A DNA stretch of 64,000 nt from Methylocystis sp. Sn-Cys (GCF_016745395.1 NZ_JAERVJ010000001.1:186001-250000), one strand, 5' to 3'. Numbered from the stretch's first letter, positions 36,824-45,000 are shown. Numbers and translations: made by a program. The notes: a model not told the origin generated them from the letters alone.

Positions 36824-38410
36824 TCACGGCCGCGCTTTCGGCGGCAGCGTCAGAACCTGACCCTTTTTCAGTCTCCCTTCATGCACGCCCGGATTTGCCG
36901 CAGCGATCTCACGCCAGCGCGCGACGCTGCCGTATTTTTTCTTGGCGATGCGTGTCAGCGTATCGCCGCGCTGGACGACATATGTCTCGACAGTCGCCGT
37001 CGCTGGTTCCGCCTCCAGCGGGCAAGGCGCAGCGGACGGCGCGGCTTCTTTCGGCGCCGGCGGCGGCGTGCCGGGCTCCACCACGTCGAATTCGCCGCGC
37101 ATCATGCCCATCCAGCAGCTCCAGGGAATCACGCCGGCTTTTTGTGGCGTGAAGTCGATGGTCTGGAGCCCCGGCTTCAAATCGAATTCGAGGCCAAGCG
37201 CCGGCACGACAATGCGATGATTGCACTGGGTGATGCGCGTGGCGTTGATCACCCATTTGACCGGCGCGCCGCGAATGAGCGTGAAGCGGGAAGGCGTGAA
37301 ACCGAGCGCATTCGCCTCCATCTCGATCGTCTGCGCGGCGGGAGCGGGCGCCGGGACGCTCGTTGCGATCGGCGCGGCGCCTCGCTGCATCCGCGCCACG
37401 ACAGAATCGAGATCGACGCCCCAGCCAGTGAGGATGAGCCCGCGATTGATCATCACCGCGCCGAGCGCGACGACGATCACGCCCGAGGATTTCAGCAGGC
37501 GGTGCGTCAGCGCATTCGAGAGCATCGAGGCGATGACGCCGAAGGCGAGCATGACCGGCAGCGTGCCGAGCCCGAAGGCCAGCAGCATTTTCGCGCCCTC
37601 AATGGCGCTGCCGGTTCCCGCGGCCATCACATACATCGCCTGCAAGGGGCCGCAGGCGATCATCAAGCCGTTGAGGAGACCAATGACAAAGGGTCGGTGA
37701 CGTCCGCTCGCCTCGCGATGCACCCAGCGTTCGAGCGGCGCAGGCAGGGCGAGGCGAAAGCGCCGCAGCGGCGCGAACAGGCCCAGCATATTGAGCCCGA
37801 AGATGATGAGAAAAGCGCCCGCCGCCACGCCCGCCGCACCCCGCAACAGCGGCGTGAAGGCGATGATGGCGCCCAGCGCGCCGAAGCCAGCGCCGATCGC
37901 TGTATAGGACAGCGTTTTGCCGGCGCCGAAAGCGAGATGCGAAAGGAGCGACGAGCGGCCCGCGCGCGCATCCCCGGCCGTGTAGCTCACGACGAAGGCG
38001 CCGCACATGCCGATGCAGTGGAAGCCCGTGACGAGCCCGAGAAGGAAGATGAGCCACAGGCTCATATGCTGCGCAATGTCGGGGGAGCCGTGCGCGCTGA
38101 TCCATTGGGTGTCGACGTAGATCAGCCCTGCGAGACCGGCAGCGGCGGCGCCGAATAATGCAAGCCGTTGCAGCAGCGGCTTTTCGCGCCGCTCACCAGT
38201 TTCGACGCGATAACCATTTTCCTCGACGCTGTCACGTATCGCGTCGAAACTTAACGCCTGAGGATCGAAGTCGACCGTGACCGTTTCGGTCGGATAGCTG
38301 GCGACGGCGCGGCGCACGCCAGGAAGTCTTCGCAGACTCCTTTCGATAATGTGCTCGCACCCATGACAATGCATGCCATGGGCGCGAAAAATGACCGTCT
38401 CGTCGCCCAA
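36824..38410 (-). CDS. Four-part membrane fusion: HMA, UreH/SafE-like membrane domain, cupredoxin-like domain, LysM
   Basis: A 528-residue protein. Residues 1-70 are a heavy-metal-associated domain with the metal motif MHCHGC. Residues 110-330 carry about six hydrophobic helices with the signature GFHCIGMCGAFV of the UreH/SafE/CcdA-like membrane family (COG2836 type). Residues about 360-440 look like a cupredoxin, with likely copper ligands in CNHRIV and SCWMGMM. Residues 478-525 are a LysM domain (YVVQRGDTLTRIAKKKYGS). HMA-membrane-cupredoxin proteins are known near cytochrome oxidase assembly genes; the added LysM is unusual and would place the C-terminus at the peptidoglycan. It is encoded just after the cyd and DUF2892 genes. 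Confidence 0.82.
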   Translation of the reverse strand: MGDETVIFRAHGMHCHGCEHIIERSLRRLPGVRRAVASYPTETVTVDFDPQALSFDAIRDSVEENGYRVETGERREKPLLQRLALFGAAAAGLAGLIYVDTQWISAHGSPDIAQHMSLWLIFLLGLVTGFHCIGMCGAFVVSYTAGDARAGRSSLLSHLAFGAGKTLSYTAIGAGFGALGAIIAFTPLLRGAAGVAAGAFLIIFGLNMLGLFAPLRRFRLALPAPLERWVHREASGRHRPFVIGLLNGLMIACGPLQAMYVMAAGTGSAIEGAKMLLAFGLGTLPVMLAFGVIASMLSNALTHRLLKSSGVIVVALGAVMINRGLILTGWGVDLDSVVARMQRGAAPIATSVPAPAPAAQTIEMEANALGFTPSRFTLIRGAPVKWVINATRITQCNHRIVVPALGLEFDLKPGLQTIDFTPQKAGVIPWSCWMGMMRGEFDVVEPGTPPPAPKEAAPSAAPCPLEAEPATATVETYVVQRGDTLTRIAKKKYGSVARWREIAAANPGVHEGRLKKGQVLTLPPKARP

Positions 38411-38452
38411 AGATCCACGCCTCGCCGCCGGCGTCGACTGAAAACGAATCTG

Positions 38453-38638
38453 CTATTTGCCCAGCGTATTCATGCCCAGAAGCTTGTAGGCCGGACAGAA
38501 ATTGATGAAGGCCGTAGCGAGGGGCACAAGTCCGATAAAGCCCCAGGCCGTCTTCGGACCGATAAAGGCAAGGCTGAGCAGCACGAGACCCGCAATGATA
38601 CGGATGATTTTATCCGTCTGGCCGATATTCGCTTCCAT
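38453..38638 (-). CDS. DUF2892 small membrane protein (YgaP-type membrane domain), first of two
   Basis: A 61-residue protein with two hydrophobic helices around a Gly-Pro turn (IIAGLVLLSLAFIGPKTAWG) and a conserved FCPAYKLLG ending. It corresponds to the membrane part of YgaP, where it is fused to a rhodanese. Here it stands alone between cydX and the HMA fusion gene. A GTG one codon upstream could also start it; the ATG is preceded by AAGGTAGGG. A role in sulfane-sulfur export or handling is inferred from YgaP and from the neighbourhood. Confidence 0.8.
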   Translation of the reverse strand: MEANIGQTDKIIRIIAGLVLLSLAFIGPKTAWGFIGLVPLATAFINFCPAYKLLGMNTLGK

Positions 38639-38738
38639 CACGACCCTACCTTGGTTTTTGTTCCCAAAAGATATGCGTCGCCGCGGCCAATGCCATCAGC
38701 GACTTTGTCGCCAAAAGGCCGCGGCGCATCGTCGCGTT

Positions 38739-38843
38739 TTACTTGCGGCGCTCGTCGTCGTCGTCGAGCTCCAGCCACATGGCGTTGAGGATGCCAAAGG
38801 CGCAGGCGAGCCCTAGGCCGAGGATCCAGGAAAAATACCACAT
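38739..38843 (-). CDS. cydX: Cytochrome bd oxidase small subunit CydX
   Basis: A 34-residue single-helix subunit that stabilises heme binding in the bd oxidase. The sequence starts MWYFSWILGLGLACAFGILN, nearly the family consensus, followed by AMWLE and an acidic tail. GAAAGGAG lies seven bases before the ATG. It follows cydB by 13 bp, as expected. Confidence 0.93.
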   Translation of the reverse strand: MWYFSWILGLGLACAFGILNAMWLELDDDDERRK

Positions 38844-38856
38844 GCCGCTTCTCCTT

Positions 38857-39993
38857 TCAGTAATAGTGATCGTCGCCTTTTTCGATCGCCGCCTCGCGCA
38901 CCGCGCCGCGCAACACCCAATAGACCCATGAGGTATAGGTAAGCACGATCGGGAGGAAGAAGAGGGCCGCGACGAGCATGAGGCCGAGAGTGGCCTGGCT
39001 CGACGACGCATCCCACACGGTCAGGCTCTCGTCCGGATGGGAGGACGAGGGGAGCAGGAAGGGAAACAGGCTGAAGCCCGCCGTCGTCACGACGCCCGCG
39101 ACAGAGACGCTCGAGGCCAATATAGCGAGCGGCGAACCGATCGCCAGCAGGATCGCGGCGCCGAGCGCGCCGAGAAGGGCGGCGAGCGGCGCAAATGCGG
39201 CAAGCGGAAAGCGTGCGTAATTGAGGAGCCACTCGCCGGCGCCGGCCACGACTGTCTTGCCGAAGGGGTTGGACGGGCCGGCGTAATTAACGTCCGACTC
39301 GATTCGATAGCCCTCGATTCCGGTGGCGATCCAGAGCCCTCCCGCCAGAAGCAGCAAGACAAGCGCCAGCGCGGCGGCCGCGCCGATGCCCCGCGCCCGC
39401 GCGTTGATCTCGCCTTCCGTCTTTCCCGCGAGCCAGGCGGCCCCCTGCATGAACAACATCACCGCGCTCACGATCCCGCAAAGCAGCGCGAAGGGATGCA
39501 GCAAGCTGAGAAGGTCGCCCTCATATTGGAAGCGCAGCGACTGATCGAAATGGAAGGGGACGCCCAGCAGCAGATTGCCGAAAGCGACGCCGAACAACAC
39601 CGACGGCAAGGCGCCCGAGACAAAAAACAGCCAGTCCCAGGTCGCGCGCCAGAGCGGCTCGTCCCGCTTGCTGCGAAAGGTGATGGAGACAGGTCGCAGG
39701 ATAAAGCCGATCAGCACCAGCAGCATCGCCAGATAGAAGCCCGAGAAGGAGGCGGCGTAGAGCGGCGGCCAGGCGGCGAAGACCGCGCCGCCGCCGAGAA
39801 TGAACCAGACCTGATTGCCTTCCCACACCGGGCCGATCGTATTGATCAACACGCGGCGCTCGACATCCTTCTTGGCCACGAAGGGGTGCAGCAGGGCGAC
39901 GCCGAGGTCGAAGCCGTCGAAGATGGCGAAGCCGACGAGCAGCACGCCGAGGAGCGCCCACCAAATGAAGCGCAGGGTCGCATAATCGAACAT
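38857..39993 (-). CDS. cydB: Cytochrome bd ubiquinol oxidase subunit II
   Basis: A 378-residue multi-pass inner-membrane subunit of the quinol-oxidising bd-type terminal oxidase. The start (FIWWALLGVLLVGFAIFDGF, DLGVALLHP) and the GPVWEGNQVWFILGGGAVFA block are diagnostic. It is 12 bp behind cydA and 13 bp ahead of cydX, in one transcription unit. bd oxidases have high oxygen affinity and, in characterised bacteria, are not inhibited by sulfide, which matters given the sqr gene upstream. Confidence 0.96.
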   Translation of the reverse strand: MFDYATLRFIWWALLGVLLVGFAIFDGFDLGVALLHPFVAKKDVERRVLINTIGPVWEGNQVWFILGGGAVFAAWPPLYAASFSGFYLAMLLVLIGFILRPVSITFRSKRDEPLWRATWDWLFFVSGALPSVLFGVAFGNLLLGVPFHFDQSLRFQYEGDLLSLLHPFALLCGIVSAVMLFMQGAAWLAGKTEGEINARARGIGAAAALALVLLLLAGGLWIATGIEGYRIESDVNYAGPSNPFGKTVVAGAGEWLLNYARFPLAAFAPLAALLGALGAAILLAIGSPLAILASSVSVAGVVTTAGFSLFPFLLPSSSHPDESLTVWDASSSQATLGLMLVAALFFLPIVLTYTSWVYWVLRGAVREAAIEKGDDHYY

Positions 39994-40005
39994 ATGGCGT
40001 TCCTT

Positions 40006-41580
40006 TTAGCGCGAGGCGTCGAAGGCGGGTTGCGCTTCGGGCAAAGCGCCGGCCAGCGGTGGGGCTGCAGGCGCGGGATGCGGGCCCTTGCGAATATATT
40101 TGAGGAGCAGCGCCACATCGACAGCGGCGAGCGCCGTGTAGAAGATGACAAAGGCCGCGAGGCTCGCCGCGACATTGGAGGCGGGCACGCTCGAAACGCC
40201 GACGAAGGTCGGCATCACGCCGTCGATGATCCAGGGCTGGCGGCCATATTCGGCGACGATCCAACCGAGCTCGGCCGCGATCCAGGGCAGGGGAAGGCTG
40301 AACATGGTCAGCCGCAGGAACCACGGCTGGCCGCAGCGCCGCTGGCTGGAGAGATAAAAGGCGACGCCGAAAAGCGCGATGAAATAGAAGCCGAGCGCCA
40401 CCATGATGCGGAAGCTCCAGAAGAGAACCGGCACGTCGGGGACGGTCGAGAGCGCCGCCTGCTTGATCTCGTCCTCGGTGGCGTTCTCGATGTCGGGGCG
40501 AATGCGCTTGAGCAGCAGCGAATGGCCGACGTCGCGCATCGAGCCTTCGAGCTGCGGCGGCACGGAAACGCCAACGCGGCCGCCCTCCTGGGTCATCCAT
40601 ATATAGCCGGGAAGTCCGTTGCGGATGCGCTCTGCATTGTGCTCGACAAGCGGCTTGATGCCTTCGACGGGCTTGTCGAATGAGCGCGTCGCGATGAGGC
40701 CCAGGACATAGGGGATTTCAATCGCATATTTGGTCGTCTGGGTCTCGAGATCGGGCAGGCCGAAGAGCGTGAAGGACGCCGGCGCGGGCTCCGTCTCCCA
40801 CATCGCCTCGATGGCGGCGATCTTCATCTTCTGGTTCTCACCCGCCGTATAGCCGCTCTCGTCGCCGAGCACGACGACCGACAAGGCGGACGCAAGGCCG
40901 AAACTCGCGGCGACCGTCAGCGAACGGCGCGCAATCTCGATGTGCTTCTTGCGCAGGATGTAATAGGCGCCGATCGACATCACGAACATGGAGCCGGTCA
41001 CATAGCCGGCGCTGACCGTGTGGACGAATTTCGACTGCGCCACCGGATTGAACAGCACCTCCAGGAAGGAGCTGAGCTCCATGCGCATCGTCTGCGGATT
41101 GAAGGCGGCGCCGACGGGATTGGACATCCAGGCGTTGGCGACGAGAATCCAGAGCGCCGAGAAATTGGAGCCGAGCGCGACGAGCCAGGTGACGACAAGA
41201 TGCTGCACCTTGGTGAGCCGCTTCCAGCCGAAGAAAAAGAGGCCGACGAAAGTCGCCTCCATGAAAAAGGCCATGAGCCCTTCGATGGCCAGCGGCGCGC
41301 CGAAAATATCGCCGACATAATGGGAGTAATAAGCCCAGTTCGTTCCGAACTGGAATTCCATGGTGATGCCGGTCGCGACGCCCATCACGAAATTGATGCC
41401 GAACAGCGTGCCCCAGAATTTGACCGCGTCGCGCCAGACTTCGCGCCCCGTCATCACATAGACGCTCTCCATGATGGCGAGCAGCAAGGCGAGACCCAAA
41501 GTGAGCGGCACAAAGAGGAAGTGGTATAGAGCCGTCAGCGCGAATTGCAGACGGGAAAGTGTGACGACGTCGAAGTCCAT
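40006..41580 (-). CDS. cydA: Cytochrome bd ubiquinol oxidase subunit I
   Basis: The 524-residue heme-bearing subunit (hemes b558, b595 and d). The heme His are visible in ALYHFLFVPLTLGL and FVHTVSAGYVTGS; the quinol-loop segment with ENQKMKIAAIEAMWET is of the long, E. coli-like type, in keeping with the length. WSFRIMVALGF contains the axial-Met region. I start at MDFDVVTL, the family start, rather than eight codons upstream. It is preceded by cydP and sqr on the same strand. Confidence 0.96.
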   Translation of the reverse strand: MDFDVVTLSRLQFALTALYHFLFVPLTLGLALLLAIMESVYVMTGREVWRDAVKFWGTLFGINFVMGVATGITMEFQFGTNWAYYSHYVGDIFGAPLAIEGLMAFFMEATFVGLFFFGWKRLTKVQHLVVTWLVALGSNFSALWILVANAWMSNPVGAAFNPQTMRMELSSFLEVLFNPVAQSKFVHTVSAGYVTGSMFVMSIGAYYILRKKHIEIARRSLTVAASFGLASALSVVVLGDESGYTAGENQKMKIAAIEAMWETEPAPASFTLFGLPDLETQTTKYAIEIPYVLGLIATRSFDKPVEGIKPLVEHNAERIRNGLPGYIWMTQEGGRVGVSVPPQLEGSMRDVGHSLLLKRIRPDIENATEDEIKQAALSTVPDVPVLFWSFRIMVALGFYFIALFGVAFYLSSQRRCGQPWFLRLTMFSLPLPWIAAELGWIVAEYGRQPWIIDGVMPTFVGVSSVPASNVAASLAAFVIFYTALAAVDVALLLKYIRKGPHPAPAAPPLAGALPEAQPAFDASR

Positions 41581-41706
41581 TGCGACTGTCCTGCGTTGGC
41601 GCAAGCTGCCGGAAAGGGAGACGCGCCCCTCCGGTCAGAGCCTGCTCGGCGGCCTTGCGAGATGTCTCCTGGCTCGCGGGAAGCGAGAGACACCGCAATA
41701 TTCGAA

Positions 41707-41868
41707 TCAGCGCGGTTGCGGCTTCTCCAGGAGCGCCGCAGCCATGTCGGCCGGCGTCACATGGATGCGATGCGCCGGGCTGAAGAACAGAAAATAAAGC
41801 AAGAAGATTGCCGCAACTTTGACAATGATCGCGACGGTCAGTTCGCGGCGGAGGGTGCTGCGCGGCAT
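41707..41868 (-). CDS. cydP: CydP-like small membrane protein of bd oxidase loci
   Basis: A 53-residue protein found between sqr and cydA. It has a basic N-terminus (MPRSTLRRELTVAIIVKVAA), one hydrophobic helix ending FLLYFLFFSPAHR, and a short periplasmic tail. This matches the CydP type of accessory protein encoded beside cydAB. GAGGAA lies about ten bases before the ATG. Its position 65 bp after sqr and 126 bp before cydA ties the two together. Confidence 0.8.
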   Translation of the reverse strand: MPRSTLRRELTVAIIVKVAAIFLLYFLFFSPAHRIHVTPADMAAALLEKPQPR

Positions 41869-41933
41869 TTGGCGTTGATTCCTCGGTCGTCTGGCGGCCC
41901 GGCGCGGCCGATGGTCGCGCCGGGCCGGCTGTA

Positions 41934-43214
41934 TCAGAGAACGCGACGCAAGCGCTCGATTCCGATCAGCTTCATGATGTAGCGTTCGTAAACCGGCTCG
42001 CTCTGTCCGTTGCGCACCTTACGCAAGAAGTATTTCTCATATGCGACTTTCGCCCAGTGCACCCAGCGGCCCTGGCTCGACCAGTTGACGTTGCGCGGCG
42101 GAATTTGCGGCTGGGCGACGAAGGCGACGCCGCGATCGCCGAAATCCGCGAGGCAAACGGCGTTCCAGGTGCCTTCTTCCTTCGGCTCCTTACCGTTGAT
42201 GACCGCCGCGATGTTGTGGGCGGTCGCCGTCACCATCGATTCGATCATATAGCCCGTTTTGGGCATGCCCGTCGCGACAGGAGTCGGCTCGGCCGGCGGG
42301 ATGGCGACGCAGACGCCGACGCCGAAGACGTTTTTGAAGGTCGGATTGCGCTGGTTCTTGTCGATGATGACGAAGCCGCGCGGGTTAACCAATCCTTCAA
42401 TTCCCATCAAGGCGTCGATGCCCGTGAAGGCCGGCATCATCATCGCGAATTTGAAGGGGAGCTCATGCTCCTTCTTCACCGAGCCGTCGTCGTTCAGCTC
42501 CTGGCATTTCAGGACGCCCGGCTCCACCGAGGTGGTTTTGGCGTTGGTGATCCATTTGACGTCGCGATCACGAAAAGCCGATTCGAGCAGGCCCTTGGTG
42601 TCGCCGACGCCGCCGAGACCCAGATGGCCGATGTAGGGTTCGGAAGTGACAAAGGTCATCGGCACCTTGTGGCGGATGCCGCGCTTGCGCAGATCCGACA
42701 CGATGATCATCGCATATTCGTAGGCGGGGCCGAAGCACGAGACAGCCGGCGACGCGCCGATAACGATCGGGCCGGGATTTTCGCAGAATTCTTCCCAGGC
42801 CTTCGAGGCGATTTCGGCGTGCTGCAGCGTGCAGATCGAATGCGTATGGCCGCCATGCGGGCCCAGCCCTGGGATTTCGCCGAAAGCGAGCTTGGGCCCC
42901 GTCGCAATGACGAGATAGTCATAGGAAATGCTCTCGCCGTCATTGAGCTCGATGCGGTTTTCCGCCGGATGCACGCGCTTGGCGCCGACATCCGTGAAGT
43001 CGATGTTCTTCTTCTTGAAGACCGGCGCGAGCGGCACCTTCAATTCATCGGGCTTGCGCCAATTGACCGCAAGCCAGGGATTTGACGGCGTGAACTGAAA
43101 GTTCGGCAGATCGGAAATAACGGTGACCTTGTGCTCCTTCTTCAAGGATTCGCGCACTTCGATCGCCGCCGCGACGCCGCCGATGCCGGCGCCGAGAACC
43201 ACCACGTGAGCCAT
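41934..43214 (-). CDS. sqr: Sulfide:quinone oxidoreductase
   Basis: A 426-residue FAD enzyme, peripheral on the inner membrane, oxidising sulfide to sulfane sulfur and passing electrons to quinone. The FAD motif is VVVLGAGIGGVAAA; FTPSNPWLAVNW, ATGPKLAF and SEPYIGHLG are typical of bacterial SQRs such as that of Acidithiobacillus ferrooxidans. The three redox cysteines correspond to C128 (SICT), C160 (VSCFGPAYEYAM) and C354 (NAVCLADFGDRG). The C-terminal amphipathic ending is present. cydP and cydAB follow on the same strand, so quinol can be reoxidised by the bd oxidase encoded next door. The sulfide-regulon motif lies about 40-65 bases upstream. Confidence 0.95.
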   Translation of the reverse strand: MAHVVVLGAGIGGVAAAIEVRESLKKEHKVTVISDLPNFQFTPSNPWLAVNWRKPDELKVPLAPVFKKKNIDFTDVGAKRVHPAENRIELNDGESISYDYLVIATGPKLAFGEIPGLGPHGGHTHSICTLQHAEIASKAWEEFCENPGPIVIGASPAVSCFGPAYEYAMIIVSDLRKRGIRHKVPMTFVTSEPYIGHLGLGGVGDTKGLLESAFRDRDVKWITNAKTTSVEPGVLKCQELNDDGSVKKEHELPFKFAMMMPAFTGIDALMGIEGLVNPRGFVIIDKNQRNPTFKNVFGVGVCVAIPPAEPTPVATGMPKTGYMIESMVTATAHNIAAVINGKEPKEEGTWNAVCLADFGDRGVAFVAQPQIPPRNVNWSSQGRWVHWAKVAYEKYFLRKVRNGQSEPVYERYIMKLIGIERLRRVL

Positions 43215-43254
43215 CTGACATCCTCCCACAGTCGCGGCAGACTGCCGCGCGCTC

Positions 43255-43279
43255 GTTATATTCGAACTAGCTAAATTAG
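43255..43279 (-). promoter_or_regulatory. Candidate sulfide-regulon operator, sqr site
   Basis: Plus strand GTTATATTCGAACTAGCTAA then ATTAG, aligned without gaps to the sites at 34573, 44582 and 44950. On the sqr strand it overlaps a possible -10 TATAAC. It is the only AT-rich patch in the gap between the regulator gene and sqr. Confidence 0.65.
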
Positions 43280-43296
43280 GAGATGCTCACAGCGAC

Positions 43297-43965
43297 TTAG
43301 TCACGCTCAGCGTCGCAAAGCGCGCGCAAAGCCCCTGCGTCGGTGATTTCTGTTCCTCCGCGCGATAGTTTGACCCAGCCCGAACGCTCGAACGTCTTGA
43401 GCGTGCGCCCGACAACTTCCCGCGCCGTTCCAAGATCGGCCGCGAGCGCCTGCTGAGTGACGCAAATGCGATTGTCGGCGCCGCGCAAGGCGAGCAGCCG
43501 CTCGGCGAGCCGCACATTGATGCGCGTGCAGACGATCTCTTCGATGCGGCACATCAGCGTGGCGATGCGCCGGCTGTAGCCGTCGAAAACGAGCGCGCGA
43601 AAGCCTTCCGAAGCGTTCATCAATGCGGCGAAGCGCTCGGCAGGCACGATATAAGCGACGACATCCGTCTCGGCGACGCCCTCCGCCGCATAGGCGTCGT
43701 CGGAGAGCAGCGAAGCGGTCGTGAGAATGCAGGTCTCATTGGTCGAGACGCGGTAGAGCACGATCTCGCGCCCCGATTCCGTCACGCGCTGGACGCGGAC
43801 GGTTCCCGACACGATCAAGGGAAACTGTACACACTGGTCGCCGGGACGGAAAAGCACAGCGCCGCGCGGGATTTGCTTGCGGATGGCCGCGTCGCGCAGC
43901 ATCGCCTTGGTCGGCCCGTCGAGCGCGCGCAGGAGGGGGACATCCTCGATCCAGTCAGACGCCAT
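43297..43965 (-). CDS. Crp/Fnr-family transcriptional regulator
   Basis: A 222-residue regulator with an N-terminal cyclic-nucleotide-binding-like barrel (RGAVLFRPGDQCVQFPLIVSG) and a C-terminal winged HTH in which QQALAADLGTAREVVGRTL is the recognition region. It lacks the N-terminal four-Cys cluster motif of true FNR; single Cys occur in QCVQF, ETCIL, LMCRI and IVCTR, so thiol sensing is possible. It lies between the DUF2892 and sqr genes, in the same orientation, and may add an oxygen or redox input to the sqr-cyd unit. Confidence 0.85.
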   Translation of the reverse strand: MASDWIEDVPLLRALDGPTKAMLRDAAIRKQIPRGAVLFRPGDQCVQFPLIVSGTVRVQRVTESGREIVLYRVSTNETCILTTASLLSDDAYAAEGVAETDVVAYIVPAERFAALMNASEGFRALVFDGYSRRIATLMCRIEEIVCTRINVRLAERLLALRGADNRICVTQQALAADLGTAREVVGRTLKTFERSGWVKLSRGGTEITDAGALRALCDAERD

Positions 43966-44029
43966 TTTTGGTCCTCACGTCGAACCCGCCCAAAGGCGAC
44001 GGCGCCGCGACGCCGTGAGCCCTGGCAAG

Positions 44030-44230
44030 TCAGAAGGCCGATCCCGGTCTTACGCCGATGCGCTTGAGTATCAAGGCCAAAGGGCAAAAGCCGGTAAAGG
44101 AGGCCTGCAACATATTCGCCCCGACAAAAGCAGCGAGAGCCATCCACCAGGGCGAAAACAGATAAGCCAGCGTTACGCTCGCGAGCACCATCGCGCCGGC
44201 GACAGCCATGACCATGCGATCGACGTTCAT
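44030..44230 (-). CDS. DUF2892 small membrane protein, second copy
   Basis: A 66-residue protein with two hydrophobic segments (VMAVAGAMVLASVTLAYLF and a second around WWMALAAFVGANML) and the conserved FTGFCPLALILKRIG, the membrane part of YgaP-type rhodaneses. It follows the BigR-type gene. An alternative ATG four codons upstream (44242) overlaps the regulator's stop as TGATG; I prefer the internal ATG because GGAG lies seven bases before it, but either gives the same protein body. A link to sulfane sulfur is inferred from the context and from YgaP. Confidence 0.8.
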   Translation of the reverse strand: MNVDRMVMAVAGAMVLASVTLAYLFSPWWMALAAFVGANMLQASFTGFCPLALILKRIGVRPGSAF

Positions 44231-44241
44231 GGAACGCTCCA

Positions 44242-44592
44242 TCAGTTGCGCGCCCGCGGGCGCTTCTTGGGCCGGCTGCGCGCATTGCATTCGTCCGCGC
44301 AGAACAATTCGTAAAGCAAGCCGATAAAACGCGAGACGTTGTCATCGGCGAGCGAATAGAAGATCGACTGCGACTCGCGCCGCGTTTTGACGAGCTTGTC
44401 GTCACGCAGCCGGGCGAGATGCTGCGAGAGGGAAGACTGGCTGAGGCCAATCGTCTCCTGGAGCTTGTTCACCGACAGCTCGCCCTTGTGCAATTCGCAC
44501 AGGACCATGAGCCGGTGTCGATTGGCGAGGGCCTTCAAGAAGCTTTCAGCCTCTTCGGCCTTTGGCGCAAGATCGGCTGGGTCTATATTCAT
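44242..44592 (-). CDS. bigR: BigR/SqrR-type ArsR-family persulfide sensor
   Basis: A 116-residue winged-helix repressor. The recognition helix region is LSVNKLQETIGLSQSSLSQH, and the wing reads KTRRESQSIFYSL. Cys32 (LMVLCELH) and Cys98 (ELFCADEC) are 66 residues apart, exactly the spacing of the two reactive cysteines of BigR (42 and 108) that form a disulfide or polysulfide link to release DNA. A third Cys is at 102. A shared AT-rich motif overlaps its start codon, suggesting autorepression. A consensus promoter would start transcription at about the ATG, so the mRNA may be leaderless. A longer frame from a TTG (44628) is less likely because it would cover that promoter. Confidence 0.88.
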   Translation of the reverse strand: MNIDPADLAPKAEEAESFLKALANRHRLMVLCELHKGELSVNKLQETIGLSQSSLSQHLARLRDDKLVKTRRESQSIFYSLADDNVSRFIGLLYELFCADECNARSRPKKRPRARN

Positions 44593-44606
44593 GATCTCTA
44601 AATTAA
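44582..44606 (-). promoter_or_regulatory. Candidate sulfide-regulon operator, bigR site
   Basis: Plus strand TCTATATTCATGATCTCTAA then ATTAA, aligned to the sites at 34573, 43255 and 44950. It spans the bigR start codon and the -10 element of its predicted promoter. Confidence 0.6.
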
Positions 44607-44628
44607 GTTTGACGCATATATGTGTCAA
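44600..44628 (-). promoter_or_regulatory. Predicted sigma-70-type promoter of bigR
   Basis: On the minus strand TTGACA, a 17-base spacer and TAATTT, seven bases before the ATG. The -35 half lies in a near-perfect 20-base palindrome, TTGACGCATATATGTGTCAA on the plus strand (44609-44628), which might be a second regulator site. Confidence 0.6.
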
Positions 44629-44655
44629 GCATCAAATTGACCGCGGAGGACTGTC

Positions 44656-44845
44656 AATTCAGGTTGATGAGCAGACGCGTTCCCGCGTCATGGCCGCGCT
44701 TGTCGCGGCCATCCACGCCGCGCCGACGCAGAAAGCTGCGAACATGAGCGGGAGCAACGCCGCTTCTTCTCCCCGCGTGTCGTAATGTTCCGGCGTGGAT
44801 GCCCGCGACAAGCGCGGGCATGACGCGGCTGCATAGGGTTTGTTA
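44656..44845. repeat. Family D element, copy 2
   Basis: About 190 bp matching 25632-25822 along its whole length, starting AATTCAGGTTG and ending GGGTTTGTTA. The right-hand terminal inverted repeat seen in copy 1 is not conserved here. It sits in the 408-bp gap between bigR and the RND operon; no gene was found in this gap. Confidence 0.75.
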
Positions 44846-44949
44846 GCTCGGCCCCGATCGACCGCGCCCACTCATGCTACATTCGGCGGACCGGATCAGA
44901 TCGTTCCGAATGCAAGCGCCAACAGCAGCAGCTTTTAAATTCGTTCTTG

Positions 44950-44974
44950 CTAATTTACGTGTATCGAATATATC
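44950..44974 (+). promoter_or_regulatory. Candidate sulfide-regulon operator, RND operon site
   Basis: CTAATTTACGTGTATCGAAT followed by ATATC, the reverse complement of the motif at 34573, 43255 and 44582 and in the same orientation relative to its gene as at sqr and bigR. It overlaps a possible promoter TTGCTA-16 bp-TATATC, 27-50 bases before the adaptor gene. Confidence 0.6.
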
Positions 44975-45000
44975 TGAGCAGCGACAGCGTGGGAGACTTC

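Noticed and set aside
39037-40683. A 548-codon plus-strand frame opposite cydB and cydA
   Set aside because: Composition is Arg/Glu/Gln-rich as expected of antisense to membrane-protein genes; both cyd genes are intact.
43297-43965. Calling the Crp/Fnr regulator a true oxygen-sensing FNR
   Set aside because: The N-terminal cluster-binding cysteine pattern of FNR is missing; only scattered single cysteines are present.
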